Notes: generated from the sequence alone by a model not told the origin. Positions 9,216 to 19,300 are shown, counted from the stretch's first letter. The stretch: 64,000 nt of DNA from Saprospiraceae bacterium UBA2329 (GCA_002344975.1 DDUV01000036.1:1-64000), one strand, 5' to 3'. Program-made: numbers and translations.

Positions 9216-9968
9216 ATGCGAACCATAGAAATACGAACGGCCCAAAACGTCACCATCGAGTACGAAACGGCATCGCTGCGAGAGCGCGGCCTGGCTGTCT
9301 TTATAGACCTGCTCATCGTGTTTGCATTTTTCTTTTTTGTGATTTTCTTTTTGGCGTTGTTTCTGCCCGGCCTTTTGGGGGGTGTTGGTTCCGAACTCTT
9401 CATGGTGATCTTCTATCTGGTATCACCTGTCACCGGGTTCATGTTGTATCAATTTGCATCGGAAGTGTTGGCCAACGGGCAGTCCTGGGGCAAAAAAGCC
9501 ATGAACATACAAGTGGTCAGATTGGACGGCAAAGAACCTGAACTGACAGACTACATGCTGCGGGCTGCTTTTCATTTGGTGGACACCCTCCTCTCGCTTG
9601 GCGTGCTGGCGGCCATTGTCATCAGTTCTTCGGCCAAAGGGCAGCGTCTGGGCGATCTCACCGCCAATACCACCGTCATCAGAACGCGCAATGCAAGCCG
9701 TTTCCGATTGGAAGACATTCTGCGCATTGACTCGCTTGAAAAATATGAACCCCATTACCCGCAGGTGCGCAGCCTAAGTGAACAGGACATGCTGGTAGTG
9801 AAGAGTATTGTGTCGCGCAACCAAAAACACCCCAACACCGCCCACCGACAGGCGGCCCTCAAAGCAGCACAACACATTGCCCAAATACTTGACATACAGG
9901 AACTCCCCCGCGATCCGGTGGCCTTTTTGCGCACCCTGCTCAGAGATTATATTGTGCTGACGAGGTGA
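9216..9968 (+). CDS. RDD family membrane protein
   Basis: The protein has 250 residues. An RDD domain occupies about residues 15-150, with several transmembrane helices beginning near residue 26 (RERGLAVFIDLLI). About 90 mainly hydrophilic residues follow. RDD proteins are thought to be transporters or membrane scaffolds, and in Bacteroidota they commonly accompany SpoIIM-like and MoxR genes, as here. The start at 9216 fits the typical RDD N terminus (short lead, then QNVTIEYE) and lies unusually close to a good promoter. The gene is convergent with the histidine kinase gene, 12 bp away. Confidence 0.88.
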   Translation: MRTIEIRTAQNVTIEYETASLRERGLAVFIDLLIVFAFFFFVIFFLALFLPGLLGGVGSELFMVIFYLVSPVTGFMLYQFASEVLANGQSWGKKAMNIQVVRLDGKEPELTDYMLRAAFHLVDTLLSLGVLAAIVISSSAKGQRLGDLTANTTVIRTRNASRFRLEDILRIDSLEKYEPHYPQVRSLSEQDMLVVKSIVSRNQKHPNTAHRQAALKAAQHIAQILDIQELPRDPVAFLRTLLRDYIVLTR

Positions 9969-9980
9969 CGGAACTGGACC

Positions 9981-12719
9981 TCAGACCTCGCCGGGCAGTA
10001 CCCCAAAGTAGTCTTTGAAACACTTGGAAAAGTACCCCGGACTGCTGAATCCGCAGCCATAAGCCGCTTCTGAAACGGTAGCCGCCTTTTTTTCGAGGAG
10101 TTGTTTCGCCCGCTCCAAGCGCATATTTCGGATGACTTCATTGGGCGAAAACCCCGTGAGTGCGCTGAGTTTGCGATGCAATTGGCTGCGGCTCATTCCG
10201 ATTTGTGCGCCGAGTTCTACCACGCTGAAATTTTCATCTTCCAGATTGGCCTCCACCACTTCGCGCACGCGGCTCAAAAACACAGCATCCATACCGGGGA
10301 CCTCTACCGCTGCGGGGGCAAAAGGAGAAAGCGCCTGGCGGTAGTGCGCCTGAAGTCTGCGCCGCTGCTCGATGAGGTTGGCCACGCGTACGGTGAGTTC
10401 TAAGGCATCGAACGGTTTGGGCAGGTAGTCGTCGGCGCCAGTTTGCAACCCCTCCACTTTGTCGGTCTGCTCTGCGCGGGCAGTGAGCATGATGACGGGA
10501 ATGTGGCTGGTTTTTTCATCGGTTTTGAGCCTGCTGCAAAGCTCCATGCCGCTCATTTCGGGCATCATAACATCTGAAATAATGAGATCGGGCGTTTTTT
10601 TCTGAGCCATTTCCAGCCCGATGCGCCCGTTTTCGGCCTCCCAAATCTGGTACGATCCCTCAAACTGATCCTTGATGTAAGCGCGCACATCGGCATTGTC
10701 TTCCACGATGAGCAGGACGGGTTGGTTGGCTTGTAGCGCAAGTCGGGTTGAAGACGGCGCAGGCTTGGCGGCGGCAGGCAACGGCATTTGAGTTTCTATA
10801 CCTGATTGTTGCGGAGTTTCCACGATTTCGCCGGGTTGGAAGAACGCCTCGTCGGTTCTGATTTTTACTACAAACGTCGTTCCCTGTTCTTCTTTGCTTT
10901 CCACCTCGATGCCTCCGCCATGTAGTTCTGCCAGCTCTTTGGTGAGCGCCAGACCGAGGCCGCTGCCGCTTTGAATGTCGGAGGAAGAAGAATGGTAAAA
11001 ACGCTCGAACAGGTGTGGGATTTGTTCTGCCGGAATGCCTATGCCGGTGTCTTGTACAGCAATAGAGGCATCGGGGGCGACGGATATGTGAATCCGGCCA
11101 TTGTCGGGGGTAAATTTGAAGGCATTGGAAACGAGATTGGCCACAATTTTCTCCACCTTATCCCGGTCGAAAAATCCACTGACGGGCGATTCGGGCAGGG
11201 TTATCTGCAATTGTATCAGCTTTTTATCGGCCAGACTCTCAAACGACTGGGCCACAGCGCTCACTACCTGAGCGAGGTCACCCCGGGCCGCCGAAAGCCT
11301 CATTTTGCCGCTTTCGAGTTTCGACAAATCCAGCAATTGATTGACCAAATCGAGCAATCGCTTGCCGTTGCGGTGCATGATGCGATAGTATTTTTGAAAA
11401 TCTCCTTTGAAAGCGCCAGCCATCATTTGCTCCAACGGGCCGAGAATGAGGGTGAGCGGCGTGCGAAATTCATGGCTGATATTGGCAAAAAAAGCAGACT
11501 TCACGCTGTTGAGTTCGCGCAGATTTTCGGCTTCGGCATGTTCGAGTTGGGCGGCCAATTCGGCTTCTTTTCTGCGGAGGCGCAGGCGGCTTCGGAAAAA
11601 TTGGAACAGCGCGACAAGTCCTAAAACCACGGCCAAAGCACCGAATAGAATCAGCCTTTTCTGGCCAGTCTGCCGTTCGAGGTCCAACTGTTTCTGTGCC
11701 AACTCGGCGGCCTGAAGCTGGTTGCGAAAGCGGGCCTCCAACTCGTCGGTGCGATCCTGTTTCTCTTCCTGAAAAACAGAATCTTTGGCCGTGATGAGTT
11801 CTTTTTGTATTTCGTAAGCCCGGCGGTGCTCGCCTGTCAGGGCATAAGCATTGGCCAGGTGCCCGGCAGGGTTGATGCGATTGGCCCAGCCGCCCAGTTG
11901 GCGCGCAATGGCCATGCTGCGCTCGAGGTAAGGAATGGCTGCGCTCACTTTGCCTTCTTTTACGAGGGTTTCACCCAAATTGTCGAGTACATTCACCAAG
12001 CCCTGTTGGTCGTTGTTTTTTTCACGAATTTCGAGCGATTGGAGGAAATATTGCCGGGCCTGAGCGAGTTGGTTGCGCTCCAGAAGTACCGAGCCGATAT
12101 TGTTCAACCCCGCGCCCTGCATGTTCCAGTCGTCGGCCAGCGTGGCCCATTCCACTTCTTTTTTGAAATATACCATAGCCGAGTCGAGCGATTTTTGCTG
12201 AAAATAATTGAACCCGATGTTGGCATAAGATCGTGCAATACCGACGGTGTCTTTGATTTGAAGCATGACCGCCAAAGACTGTTTGAGGTAATATACGGCT
12301 TTGTCGGTATTTTCCAGTTCTGCATACAGCAGGCCGATATTGCCCAGTGCCACTGCTTCGGTGCGTTGTTGTTTCCCCGCTTTACTGGTTTCATAAGCCT
12401 TGAGATACCATTCTATGGCTTTTTCGCGCTCGTCTTTGTACTGGTAAACGGCTCCGATGGTGAGCTGGGAGGAGGCGATCATATTGGGCTTGCCGGCTTT
12501 TCGGGCATAATCCAAAGAAATCTCGGAATACAGCAAGGCCGAATCCAAGTCGCTTCTAAAAAATACCGCCCCCAGCAGGCAGGAATTGTACCAAAATGCC
12601 GAGTCGGATTTTGAAGCCAGGTACACCCCGCGCAGGCTGTCCAGCGTGACTGTTTGTGCGCCGGTTCCGGCAAGAACGCAGAGGATAAATCCCGTTCCGA
12701 TGATGTGTTTTTTCAGCAT
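9981..12719 (-). CDS. Hybrid sensor histidine kinase/response regulator with AraC-type output
   Basis: This 912-residue protein is a one-protein two-component system. A signal peptide and tetratricopeptide repeats (about 50-330) form the periplasmic sensor, followed by a transmembrane helix near 357-378. A HisKA domain with the phospho-acceptor His in ISHEFRTP (near 415) and a HATPase domain follow. A receiver domain contains IISDVMMPEMSG, with the acceptor Asp near 715. A C-terminal AraC/XylS helix-turn-helix spans about 805-912. The TPR sensor distinguishes it from the propeller-type HTCS regulators of polysaccharide loci. It is divergent from the cupin/cytochrome cluster, and the shared upstream region contains direct repeats of the AraC operator type, so that cluster and itself are the likely targets. 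Confidence 0.93.
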   Translation of the reverse strand: MLKKHIIGTGFILCVLAGTGAQTVTLDSLRGVYLASKSDSAFWYNSCLLGAVFFRSDLDSALLYSEISLDYARKAGKPNMIASSQLTIGAVYQYKDEREKAIEWYLKAYETSKAGKQQRTEAVALGNIGLLYAELENTDKAVYYLKQSLAVMLQIKDTVGIARSYANIGFNYFQQKSLDSAMVYFKKEVEWATLADDWNMQGAGLNNIGSVLLERNQLAQARQYFLQSLEIREKNNDQQGLVNVLDNLGETLVKEGKVSAAIPYLERSMAIARQLGGWANRINPAGHLANAYALTGEHRRAYEIQKELITAKDSVFQEEKQDRTDELEARFRNQLQAAELAQKQLDLERQTGQKRLILFGALAVVLGLVALFQFFRSRLRLRRKEAELAAQLEHAEAENLRELNSVKSAFFANISHEFRTPLTLILGPLEQMMAGAFKGDFQKYYRIMHRNGKRLLDLVNQLLDLSKLESGKMRLSAARGDLAQVVSAVAQSFESLADKKLIQLQITLPESPVSGFFDRDKVEKIVANLVSNAFKFTPDNGRIHISVAPDASIAVQDTGIGIPAEQIPHLFERFYHSSSSDIQSGSGLGLALTKELAELHGGGIEVESKEEQGTTFVVKIRTDEAFFQPGEIVETPQQSGIETQMPLPAAAKPAPSSTRLALQANQPVLLIVEDNADVRAYIKDQFEGSYQIWEAENGRIGLEMAQKKTPDLIISDVMMPEMSGMELCSRLKTDEKTSHIPVIMLTARAEQTDKVEGLQTGADDYLPKPFDALELTVRVANLIEQRRRLQAHYRQALSPFAPAAVEVPGMDAVFLSRVREVVEANLEDENFSVVELGAQIGMSRSQLHRKLSALTGFSPNEVIRNMRLERAKQLLEKKAATVSEAAYGCGFSSPGYFSKCFKDYFGVLPGEV

Positions 12720-12760
12720 GGCGAGGAGGCATTAGGTGAAAACTGCCTCTAAATTAGGCA

Positions 12761-12799
12761 TTTGCGACAAATCTGCAAGTCTTTGCGACAAAATTGCTA
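12761..12799. promoter_or_regulatory. Candidate AraC-type operator (direct repeats, 21-bp period)
   Basis: The 11-bp word TTTGCGACAAA occurs at 12761-12771 and again at 12782-12792. Partial similarity continues for about 6 bp after each copy. The start-to-start distance is 21 bp, two helical turns, which is the usual arrangement for AraC/XylS dimers. It lies between the divergent genes for the AraC-output kinase (start 12719) and the cupin (start 12888). Binding is inferred. Confidence 0.55.
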
Positions 12800-12887
12800 A
12801 CCCCTCCGCCTCGCCAGGGGCCAATTTTGCATCGTGTTTTGAAAGCGAACTCATGCTTTCCCTTAGTCACCAATGCCAATTAGAATT

Positions 12888-13355
12888 ATGAACACATTAC
12901 ATCCTATTGTGTCGCTGCCGGATCAGGGGCCTGTGTTGAGCGCCTACGGCGTGAACATTTACTTCAAAGCGAAGACAGAACAAACCAATGGCCTGTGGTC
13001 CATGATCGAATACCACCTGCCGCCCTCTCCCATCAGCCCACCGCCACACTACCACAAAAAAATGCAGGAGGTATTTTATGTGCTTGAAGGCGCGCTCCAA
13101 TTCACATTGGACGGGCAAACCATTGATGCGCCCAAGGGCACTTTGGTGGTAGTGCCGCCTATGGCCGTCCACACGTTCAAAAATGCACTCGATGCTGAAG
13201 CAAAGTTCCTCATCTGGTTTAGCCCCGGCGGTTTCGAGCAGTATTTTCTCGATATGGAGGAACTCGTGCAAAACGAGCCTTCCTGGCCGCCCTCCGACAT
13301 GGGCAAGGTCTTCGCACTGATGGCCCGGCACGACACTTATGCTCCCGAACGATAA
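12888..13355 (+). CDS. Cupin domain-containing protein
   Basis: The product is about 155 residues (160 if the Met codon at 12873 is used). It has a single conserved cupin barrel: motif 1 includes PPPHYHKKMQEVFYVLEG with likely metal-binding His/His/Glu residues, and motif 2 includes VPPMAVHTF. Such small cupins can be metalloenzymes (quercetinase-like) or sugar-binding proteins, and the substrate is not evident. It is the first gene of a plus-strand cluster that includes a diheme cytochrome c and a second cupin. No signal peptide is seen, so it is probably cytoplasmic. Confidence 0.85.
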   Translation: MNTLHPIVSLPDQGPVLSAYGVNIYFKAKTEQTNGLWSMIEYHLPPSPISPPPHYHKKMQEVFYVLEGALQFTLDGQTIDAPKGTLVVVPPMAVHTFKNALDAEAKFLIWFSPGGFEQYFLDMEELVQNEPSWPPSDMGKVFALMARHDTYAPER

Positions 13356-13383
13356 AAGTCTTTCACCTTAAAATTCTATTCTT

Positions 13384-14355
13384 ATGAAAAAGGCTCTCAA
13401 AATTTTCGGATTCCTCCTCGCAGCGCTTGCGCTCATTATTGCACTTATAGCTGCCTGGGTAAAGCTCACGCCCATGCCCGTGTACGAAGTAAAGCCCCCA
13501 CAGGTAGTGATACCCACCGATTCCGCCACCCTGGAGCGGGGCAAAAAAGTGGCCGAATTGGTATGCGCCCACTGCCATCTGGGTGAGGACGGCAAAATGA
13601 GCGGACGGCTGTTCAGTCAGGCTACCGACCCTTTTGGCGAAATGTGGACGAGCAACATCACCCAACACCCCACTAAAGGCGCCATGAGCCGCTATTCTGA
13701 CGGAGAACTGGCTTACCTCGTCCGAACCGGCATCAACCGCGAGGGCCGCGTGGTGGGCTACATGATGTGTCATCCCCAGATGTCGGACGAAGAACTCGGC
13801 GCCGTCATTGCATACCTCCGTTCAGACGCGCCCATGATGCAGCCTTCCGAAGTGGAGCACCCTGCACCTGAATATCTGAATTCTTTTTTGGTCAAGGCCC
13901 TCATCAAGTTCGGCGTATTCAAACCGCTGCCCTACGATGGTCAGCCCAAATCGGCGCCTCCTATGACCGACCAGGTGGCTTATGGCCGGTATTTGGCCAC
14001 CGATATTTACGAGTGCGGCGTATGCCATTCTGCCAGCTTTGAAACCTTTGACTTGATTACCCCGGAAAAATCACCCAATTTCATGGGGGGTAGTAATCCC
14101 GTACCCGACCACGATTTCAATCTGGTGGCTTCCGCCAACATCACGCCCAGCAAAGACTACGGCATCGGCACCTGGACCAAAGAGCAGTTTTCAGCCGCCG
14201 TCCGCACTGGTCAGCGCCCCGATGGCACAATTCTCAAGCCGAACATGCCGAGGTTCGCCCCCCTCAATGAGCAGGAAATAGACGCCATTTGGGCCTATCT
14301 GCAAACCGTGCCGGCGATAGAGCAGGCGGCAGTTTTACCTACATCTTCAAAATAA
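13384..14355 (+). CDS. Membrane-anchored diheme cytochrome c
   Basis: The protein has 323 residues. An N-terminal transmembrane anchor (about 8-26) is followed by two class I cytochrome c domains. The heme-binding motifs are CAHCH at residues 61-65 and CGVCH at 211-215. The architecture resembles diheme electron-transfer subunits of periplasmic dehydrogenases, but no dehydrogenase gene is adjacent. It lies 28 bp after the cupin gene and 18 bp before the next membrane protein gene, so cotranscription is likely. It presumably shuttles electrons in the periplasm, with the donor unknown. Confidence 0.9.
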   Translation: MKKALKIFGFLLAALALIIALIAAWVKLTPMPVYEVKPPQVVIPTDSATLERGKKVAELVCAHCHLGEDGKMSGRLFSQATDPFGEMWTSNITQHPTKGAMSRYSDGELAYLVRTGINREGRVVGYMMCHPQMSDEELGAVIAYLRSDAPMMQPSEVEHPAPEYLNSFLVKALIKFGVFKPLPYDGQPKSAPPMTDQVAYGRYLATDIYECGVCHSASFETFDLITPEKSPNFMGGSNPVPDHDFNLVASANITPSKDYGIGTWTKEQFSAAVRTGQRPDGTILKPNMPRFAPLNEQEIDAIWAYLQTVPAIEQAAVLPTSSK

Positions 14356-14373
14356 TCACAACCACCAACTATT

Positions 14374-15075
14374 ATGAAAACAGAAACCACATTCATCAAG
14401 ACAGCGGGCCTCATTGCCCTGCTTTCCGGGCCGGTAGCTTTAGTGAGCATCACCCTCATTTTCGTTGCGTTCAACTGGGATTTCGACATCGCCTTCAATC
14501 CAATGAAAGCCATTGCCTTCGAGCCGGATCCATCCACTGCCCTCCGTTGGGGCTGGATACTCGATATTTTCGGTTACTACCTGCCGCTGGCGCCGGCACT
14601 GCTGGTGTTGCACCGTTGGCTTTCGGCACAGGCGCCGTTGCAAAGCCAATTGTTCAGCTTGTGCGGCATAGGATTCATTTTCATCGGGGCTACGGGCGCT
14701 GCCATGCTGGCCGGCGCTACAGAGCCGTTGTACGATGCCTATCGGGTCGGCAGCGAAGCAGACAAAGCAGTCGCTGCACAAACTTTTGCCAACCTCAACA
14801 ACGAGGTTATGAGTGGAATCTGGAACCTGTTTTCTATGACCCTGGCTGCCATCTGGTGGCTCGGCATGGGCCGGCTCATGCGCCCGGCGCACAAAGGGCT
14901 GGCTTTATTCACACAGTTGCTCGGACTGGCAGCCTTGACAGATGTGCTTGGTTATATATTTCAATCAGAACTTGTATCTGGTATCGGGTTGAATTTCTAC
15001 CTCTTTGCTGCGCCTTTGTGGGCTATATGGCTGGGATTTTACCTGTGGCGAAACAGTTTAAAAATCACCCACTAA
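14374..15075 (+). CDS. Polytopic membrane protein, DUF4386-like
   Basis: The product has 233 residues with about six predicted transmembrane helices, starting near residue 10. The overall pattern resembles DUF4386-type membrane proteins, an assignment made by general resemblance rather than a diagnostic motif. It sits inside the cupin/cytochrome cluster. Its function is unknown. Confidence 0.7.
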   Translation: MKTETTFIKTAGLIALLSGPVALVSITLIFVAFNWDFDIAFNPMKAIAFEPDPSTALRWGWILDIFGYYLPLAPALLVLHRWLSAQAPLQSQLFSLCGIGFIFIGATGAAMLAGATEPLYDAYRVGSEADKAVAAQTFANLNNEVMSGIWNLFSMTLAAIWWLGMGRLMRPAHKGLALFTQLLGLAALTDVLGYIFQSELVSGIGLNFYLFAAPLWAIWLGFYLWRNSLKITH

Positions 15076-15110
15076 ATATTTTTTCCATTCACTCAAAACG
15101 CTCATCAACC

Positions 15111-15659
15111 ATGCATTTTCAATATCCGCACACCATCGAAAACGGCGCCGGCGAACGGCTTACCTTTAAACGTTTGGTACAAGACCCGACCGGCGACTGG
15201 CTGGAAGTAGAAAACGAAGTAGCGCCCAACTGCGGCCCTCCGATGCACGTCCATCACAAGCAAGCCGAAAGCCTCACGGTAGTACAAGGCACAATGGGCA
15301 TCGAGATACTCGGGCAAGCGCCTTTATCAGTAGGGCCTGGCGAAACAGCGGTATTTGAAGCCGGTATTCCCCACCGTTTCTGGAATGCCGGCACAGAGCC
15401 GCTCATCTGCTCCGGCTGGGTAAAACCCGCACACAATTTCGAGTACTTCCTCACCGGCATTTACGATTCGATGAAAGAAAACGGGGGCAAGCAGCCAGGC
15501 GCTTTCGACGGAGCCTTTCTGTTGGGCCGCTACCGTTCGGAATTCGATATGCTCGATATTCCGGGCTTCGTAAAAAAGATGATTTTTCCCATCGCTTTGT
15601 TCTTCGGCAAGCTGCAGGGGAAGCATCAAAAATTCGAGGGCGCGCCCGAACCTTTGTAA
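15111..15659 (+). CDS. Cupin domain-containing protein
   Basis: The protein has 182 residues. Cupin motif 1 is PPMHVHHKQAESLTVVQG and motif 2 is PGETAVFEAGIPHRFWNAG, giving the His/His/Glu and His metal ligands. About 80 residues follow the barrel. The start at 15111 is chosen because the open frame extending further upstream overlaps the preceding membrane protein gene in another frame. The gene is cotranscribed with its neighbours (35-bp gap upstream). The substrate is unknown. Confidence 0.83.
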   Translation: MHFQYPHTIENGAGERLTFKRLVQDPTGDWLEVENEVAPNCGPPMHVHHKQAESLTVVQGTMGIEILGQAPLSVGPGETAVFEAGIPHRFWNAGTEPLICSGWVKPAHNFEYFLTGIYDSMKENGGKQPGAFDGAFLLGRYRSEFDMLDIPGFVKKMIFPIALFFGKLQGKHQKFEGAPEPL

Positions 15660-15706
15660 ATGATTTTCACACCAATTCTCATCACCAACTACAATTTTTC
15701 AAAACA

Positions 15707-16120
15707 ATGGGAAAAAAGATTCTTTTCGGAACGCTCGCCGGCGCGGTAACCGGCACTGTTGCTGCCATGGCTATTTTCATGGGATTGCTCGGCTCTATGG
15801 CTGAAAAATGGTATGCTGAAAATTCCGCCTGTGTGAAGTCCATGGAAGATGCGCCCATGTGGGCGATGATTGTGGCCAGCTTGGTACAGGGCCTGCTTCT
15901 GGCTGTTTTACTGTACCGTTTCGGCGTAAGTACATTCAAAGGCGGCCTCATTGCCGGAGGATGGGTCACTTTGCTGATGGTACTATGGTATGGGCTTTTC
16001 ACCTACAGCACATTCAATGCCTACACTTTGAGCTGGCTGCCCATTGATGTGATCGGCAACACGATTTGCGGGGCATTGGCCGGCGGCGTCATCGGCTGGG
16101 TGTATGGCAAAGTGAAGTAA
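15707..16120 (+). CDS. Small polytopic membrane protein, unknown function
   Basis: The protein has 137 residues with about four transmembrane helices. The layout is reminiscent of DUF1761-type proteins but no diagnostic motif was recognised. It is the last gene in the cluster starting at 12888 and is followed by a GC-rich hairpin and T-rich stretch. Confidence 0.7.
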   Translation: MGKKILFGTLAGAVTGTVAAMAIFMGLLGSMAEKWYAENSACVKSMEDAPMWAMIVASLVQGLLLAVLLYRFGVSTFKGGLIAGGWVTLLMVLWYGLFTYSTFNAYTLSWLPIDVIGNTICGALAGGVIGWVYGKVK

Positions 16121-16152
16121 CACCAAACAACTGTATAATTCTAGTTGGGTTG

Positions 16153-16197
16153 GCCGGTCGGGCTGTCGGAATGGGCAGGCGGCCGGCTTTTCCGTTT
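16153..16197 (+). terminator. Probable rho-independent terminator
   Basis: An 8-bp GC-rich stem (GCCGGTCG at 16153-16160 with CGGCCGGC at 16180-16187, one G-U pair) and a possible inner CTG/CAG extension are followed by TTTTCCGTTTT. It would end the cupin/cytochrome operon. Confidence 0.5.
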
Positions 16198-16250
16198 TAT
16201 TAAAATTCTATAACTTTGGTTGTAGAAATGTTTTTAGAGTTATTATTTTT

Positions 16251-16280
16251 TTTGAATCATAAATTATATTATTACATTTG
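16251..16280 (+). promoter_or_regulatory. Bacteroidota-type promoter for the 1508-residue surface protein
   Basis: TTTG at 16251-16254, an 18-bp spacer and TACATTTG at 16273-16280 form a near-perfect housekeeping promoter, 36 bp upstream of the ATG at 16316. Confidence 0.7.
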
Positions 16281-16315
16281 CCATTATTTGTGTTTCACTT
16301 ACAACCCTCGATACT

Positions 16316-19300
16316 ATGAACTTACGCTACACTTGCGCCGTAAGCATCACGGCCATCATCTCTATCTTCCCGGCGTTTCAGCCTTTACAAGCCCAATTTC
16401 AGCGCCAGTACGGTACAGCACTGGACGAGTCTTTCAGCAAAGTCATTCCGCATGGCTCGGATTACTATGTACTGGGACAGGCAGAGGCGACGGCCGGGCA
16501 ACAACCCCGCGCTACGGTATCTCGCATCAACTCTACCGGGCAATTGCTGTGGACGCGCCGCTTAGACGTGGCCTCGCAATGGAATGACGCGGTGCTGACG
16601 CCTTCCGGCAACCTGTTTCTGGTAGGACATACCCTGCCGTTGGATGTCAACAGCCAAAGTCTGATGGGCGTCATCACGCCTGCCGGCACGTTCAACTGGC
16701 TGAGAAATTATAATGCAACCGGGCGAGAGTCCTTCAATCGGGTGGTTCGAAATCCAGTGCCCAACAATGCAGCATCTCCATATTATGTGCTTGGTTTTCA
16801 ACAAGAACCAAGCGCGGTGCTCAATTGGGACGACGTGGTGCTACTCACCGTGAGCGAGGCCGGCAACATAGGATGGAAAAAAATATATTCAGGTGCATTT
16901 GGCTCCACAGATGACGAGTTTGTGCGCGATATGGAAGCGCTGCCCAACGGCGACTTGCTGCTGGCCGGCAATTGGGGTACCAGTGGCGCCATCTTCCGGG
17001 CCGACAATGCGGGCGCCATTATCGGCGGAGTATCGCCCGAGGGTATTCAGATGACCTTTGCGGATGTGGCGCAAGCCGGCAGTAATTTTATTGCCGCCGG
17101 TTTTCAGTTCCCTTCCTTTTCAACCCGGCTGATGAAATTCGACCCCGACCTCATCACACTTTGGCAAGTCAGCCTGCCCGGCCTAACGGCCATCCGCAAC
17201 GTATGGACTTCGGGCAGCAGCATCTTTGTGAGCGGCAGCGCAACGGTGGAAGGTTTTAATCGGGGCGTAGTGCTCAAATTTCAGGATGGCGTCAATGGGC
17301 CTGTTTTGCAATGGATGCAGTATCTGCAAGTGAATGAAACCTCTTACACAGGGGGTACTGCATGGCCCGTACCGGCAGGCATGGCCTTTTGCGACGGGCG
17401 AAACACTACAGAAGAGCGCGCCTTTATGTCGGTGAGCGATCTGGAAATGAACACCTGCATGACCCAAACCAGCACAACAACTGTGACAAACACTGCGCTA
17501 ACCTTCAACGGCCCGTGCTGCCTGAACATTGATTTTACAGATGCACTGCCGGGCATGGATGTGGCGAGTAGTTTGGTTACCTGGCAGCAGGCGGAGGCGT
17601 GCAGCCTGCCATGCGAGGCATCTATTACCGTAAACTATATTGACAACTGCGGCCATGTGCAATTGACCGCCGTCGGTTCGGGGCTTCAGCCCTTCAGCTA
17701 CCAGTGGTGCAGCGGTGAATCCACCGCCACGATTGATCGGATACTGTCCTGCGGCTCGCATGATTTCTGCGTATCCATCACCTGCGCCGACGGAACGGTG
17801 GCGGTTGCTACCCAAACCATCAATATCACCGACAATATTCCGCCCACAGCCCTTTGCCAGCCCGGACAAGGCTACGAATTGAATGCCAATTGCACCCTGC
17901 CTGTCACGGTGGCGATGATCAACGCCGGCTCTTTCGACAACTGCCAGATACAATCTATGAGTGTAAGCCCGGCGACGGTGCAAGGCTGCGGTGTTTTTTC
18001 GATTATACTCACTGTGACGGATTGGTGTGGCAACACGAGTACTTGTGCCACTGAAATACAAACCATCGAGGGGGTGCCGCCGGTGATTGTGTGCCCTTCC
18101 GATCTGGTAGTCTCTTCGACAAATCCAGATTCTTGCACTGCGACCATAAATAACCTCCACTTGCTTTCGGCTACCGATAATTGTTCAACACCTCAGATTC
18201 AATACCAAGTAACCGGAGCTACTTCTGCCACCGGCCAAAACGATGCAAGTGGGTTGACTTTTAACACAGGCGTTTCTACAATCACTTATACGGCTACTGA
18301 TAACTGTGGAAATGTTTCATCGTGCTCGTTTGATGTAACCGTCCTGTGTGAAGAACCATGCCCCGGCAATATAATTGAGAACTCGAATTTCAGCGTCGGA
18401 GCCATTGCCGGCCCAATGCCCTTGCAGGGCAGCATGGCCAATTGGCAGGCCGCCTACGGAACGCCGGTGGTTTCGACCGGTTTTGGTTGTGGCGATCCAG
18501 GATATGTTGAACTGCAAGGCAACAGGACGCAAGGTTCGGCCATCTATCAACAGTTGACGACCCCGATACAAAAAGGGAAAGTGTACGAAATGACGGTTTG
18601 TGTTAAAAGCGTATCCTGTTCTGGTTGTTGGGGGTGTCCCGTGCCGTATATCAAACTAAGAGGTATCGCTTTCAATGGTACGCTGCCAACATCCGGGCGC
18701 CATCCCGCTCCCGGTATAGACACTGCCATCATTGGCGTATCAGGCAGTATAGCTGTTTGTGATGACTGGACCCAATTTGTGTTTCATCGGTGGCGAGCTC
18801 CCAAAAACTACAACAACATATCCATCAGCATTGAAAACAACGACCCGATTGGGTCGGATGGGATTTCTCTCGGATATATTGACAACATCTGTTTTAGAGA
18901 AGTAAATGATTCTATCCCATGTTACCTTGCTGACCTGGACTCACTTGGCAATGTCATTCCGCCATTTGGGCTGATTGACCCAACTTGCCCGGTTTTGGAA
19001 GAAGAGATTGACATACTCATGGGGAATGTGAACGACATCTACGGCTACTGCAATCCCGCACCTAATGATCTTGATACCTGGTATGAGTTTTGTCAGGACT
19101 CCTGCGAGTCTATCGGGGGAGAGTTTCCTGACGAATTATTGGATTTTATAGAAAATGATTCGCTTGACAATTTTATGCAGGATTCTATCGGCGTCAGTAC
19201 GGACAGCTTGCTATCTGATTTGAGTAGTTTTATGGACTCTCTGGAGTTGGCACTTCCCAACGCCAATATGCTGGACAGTATCATGGGGGTGGGCGCGTTG

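Noticed and set aside
14289..15110. Long upstream extension of the second cupin frame (about 270 codons)
   Set aside because: It overlaps the DUF4386-like gene in another frame, and its translation is low-complexity with no family resemblance. The cupin starts at 15111.
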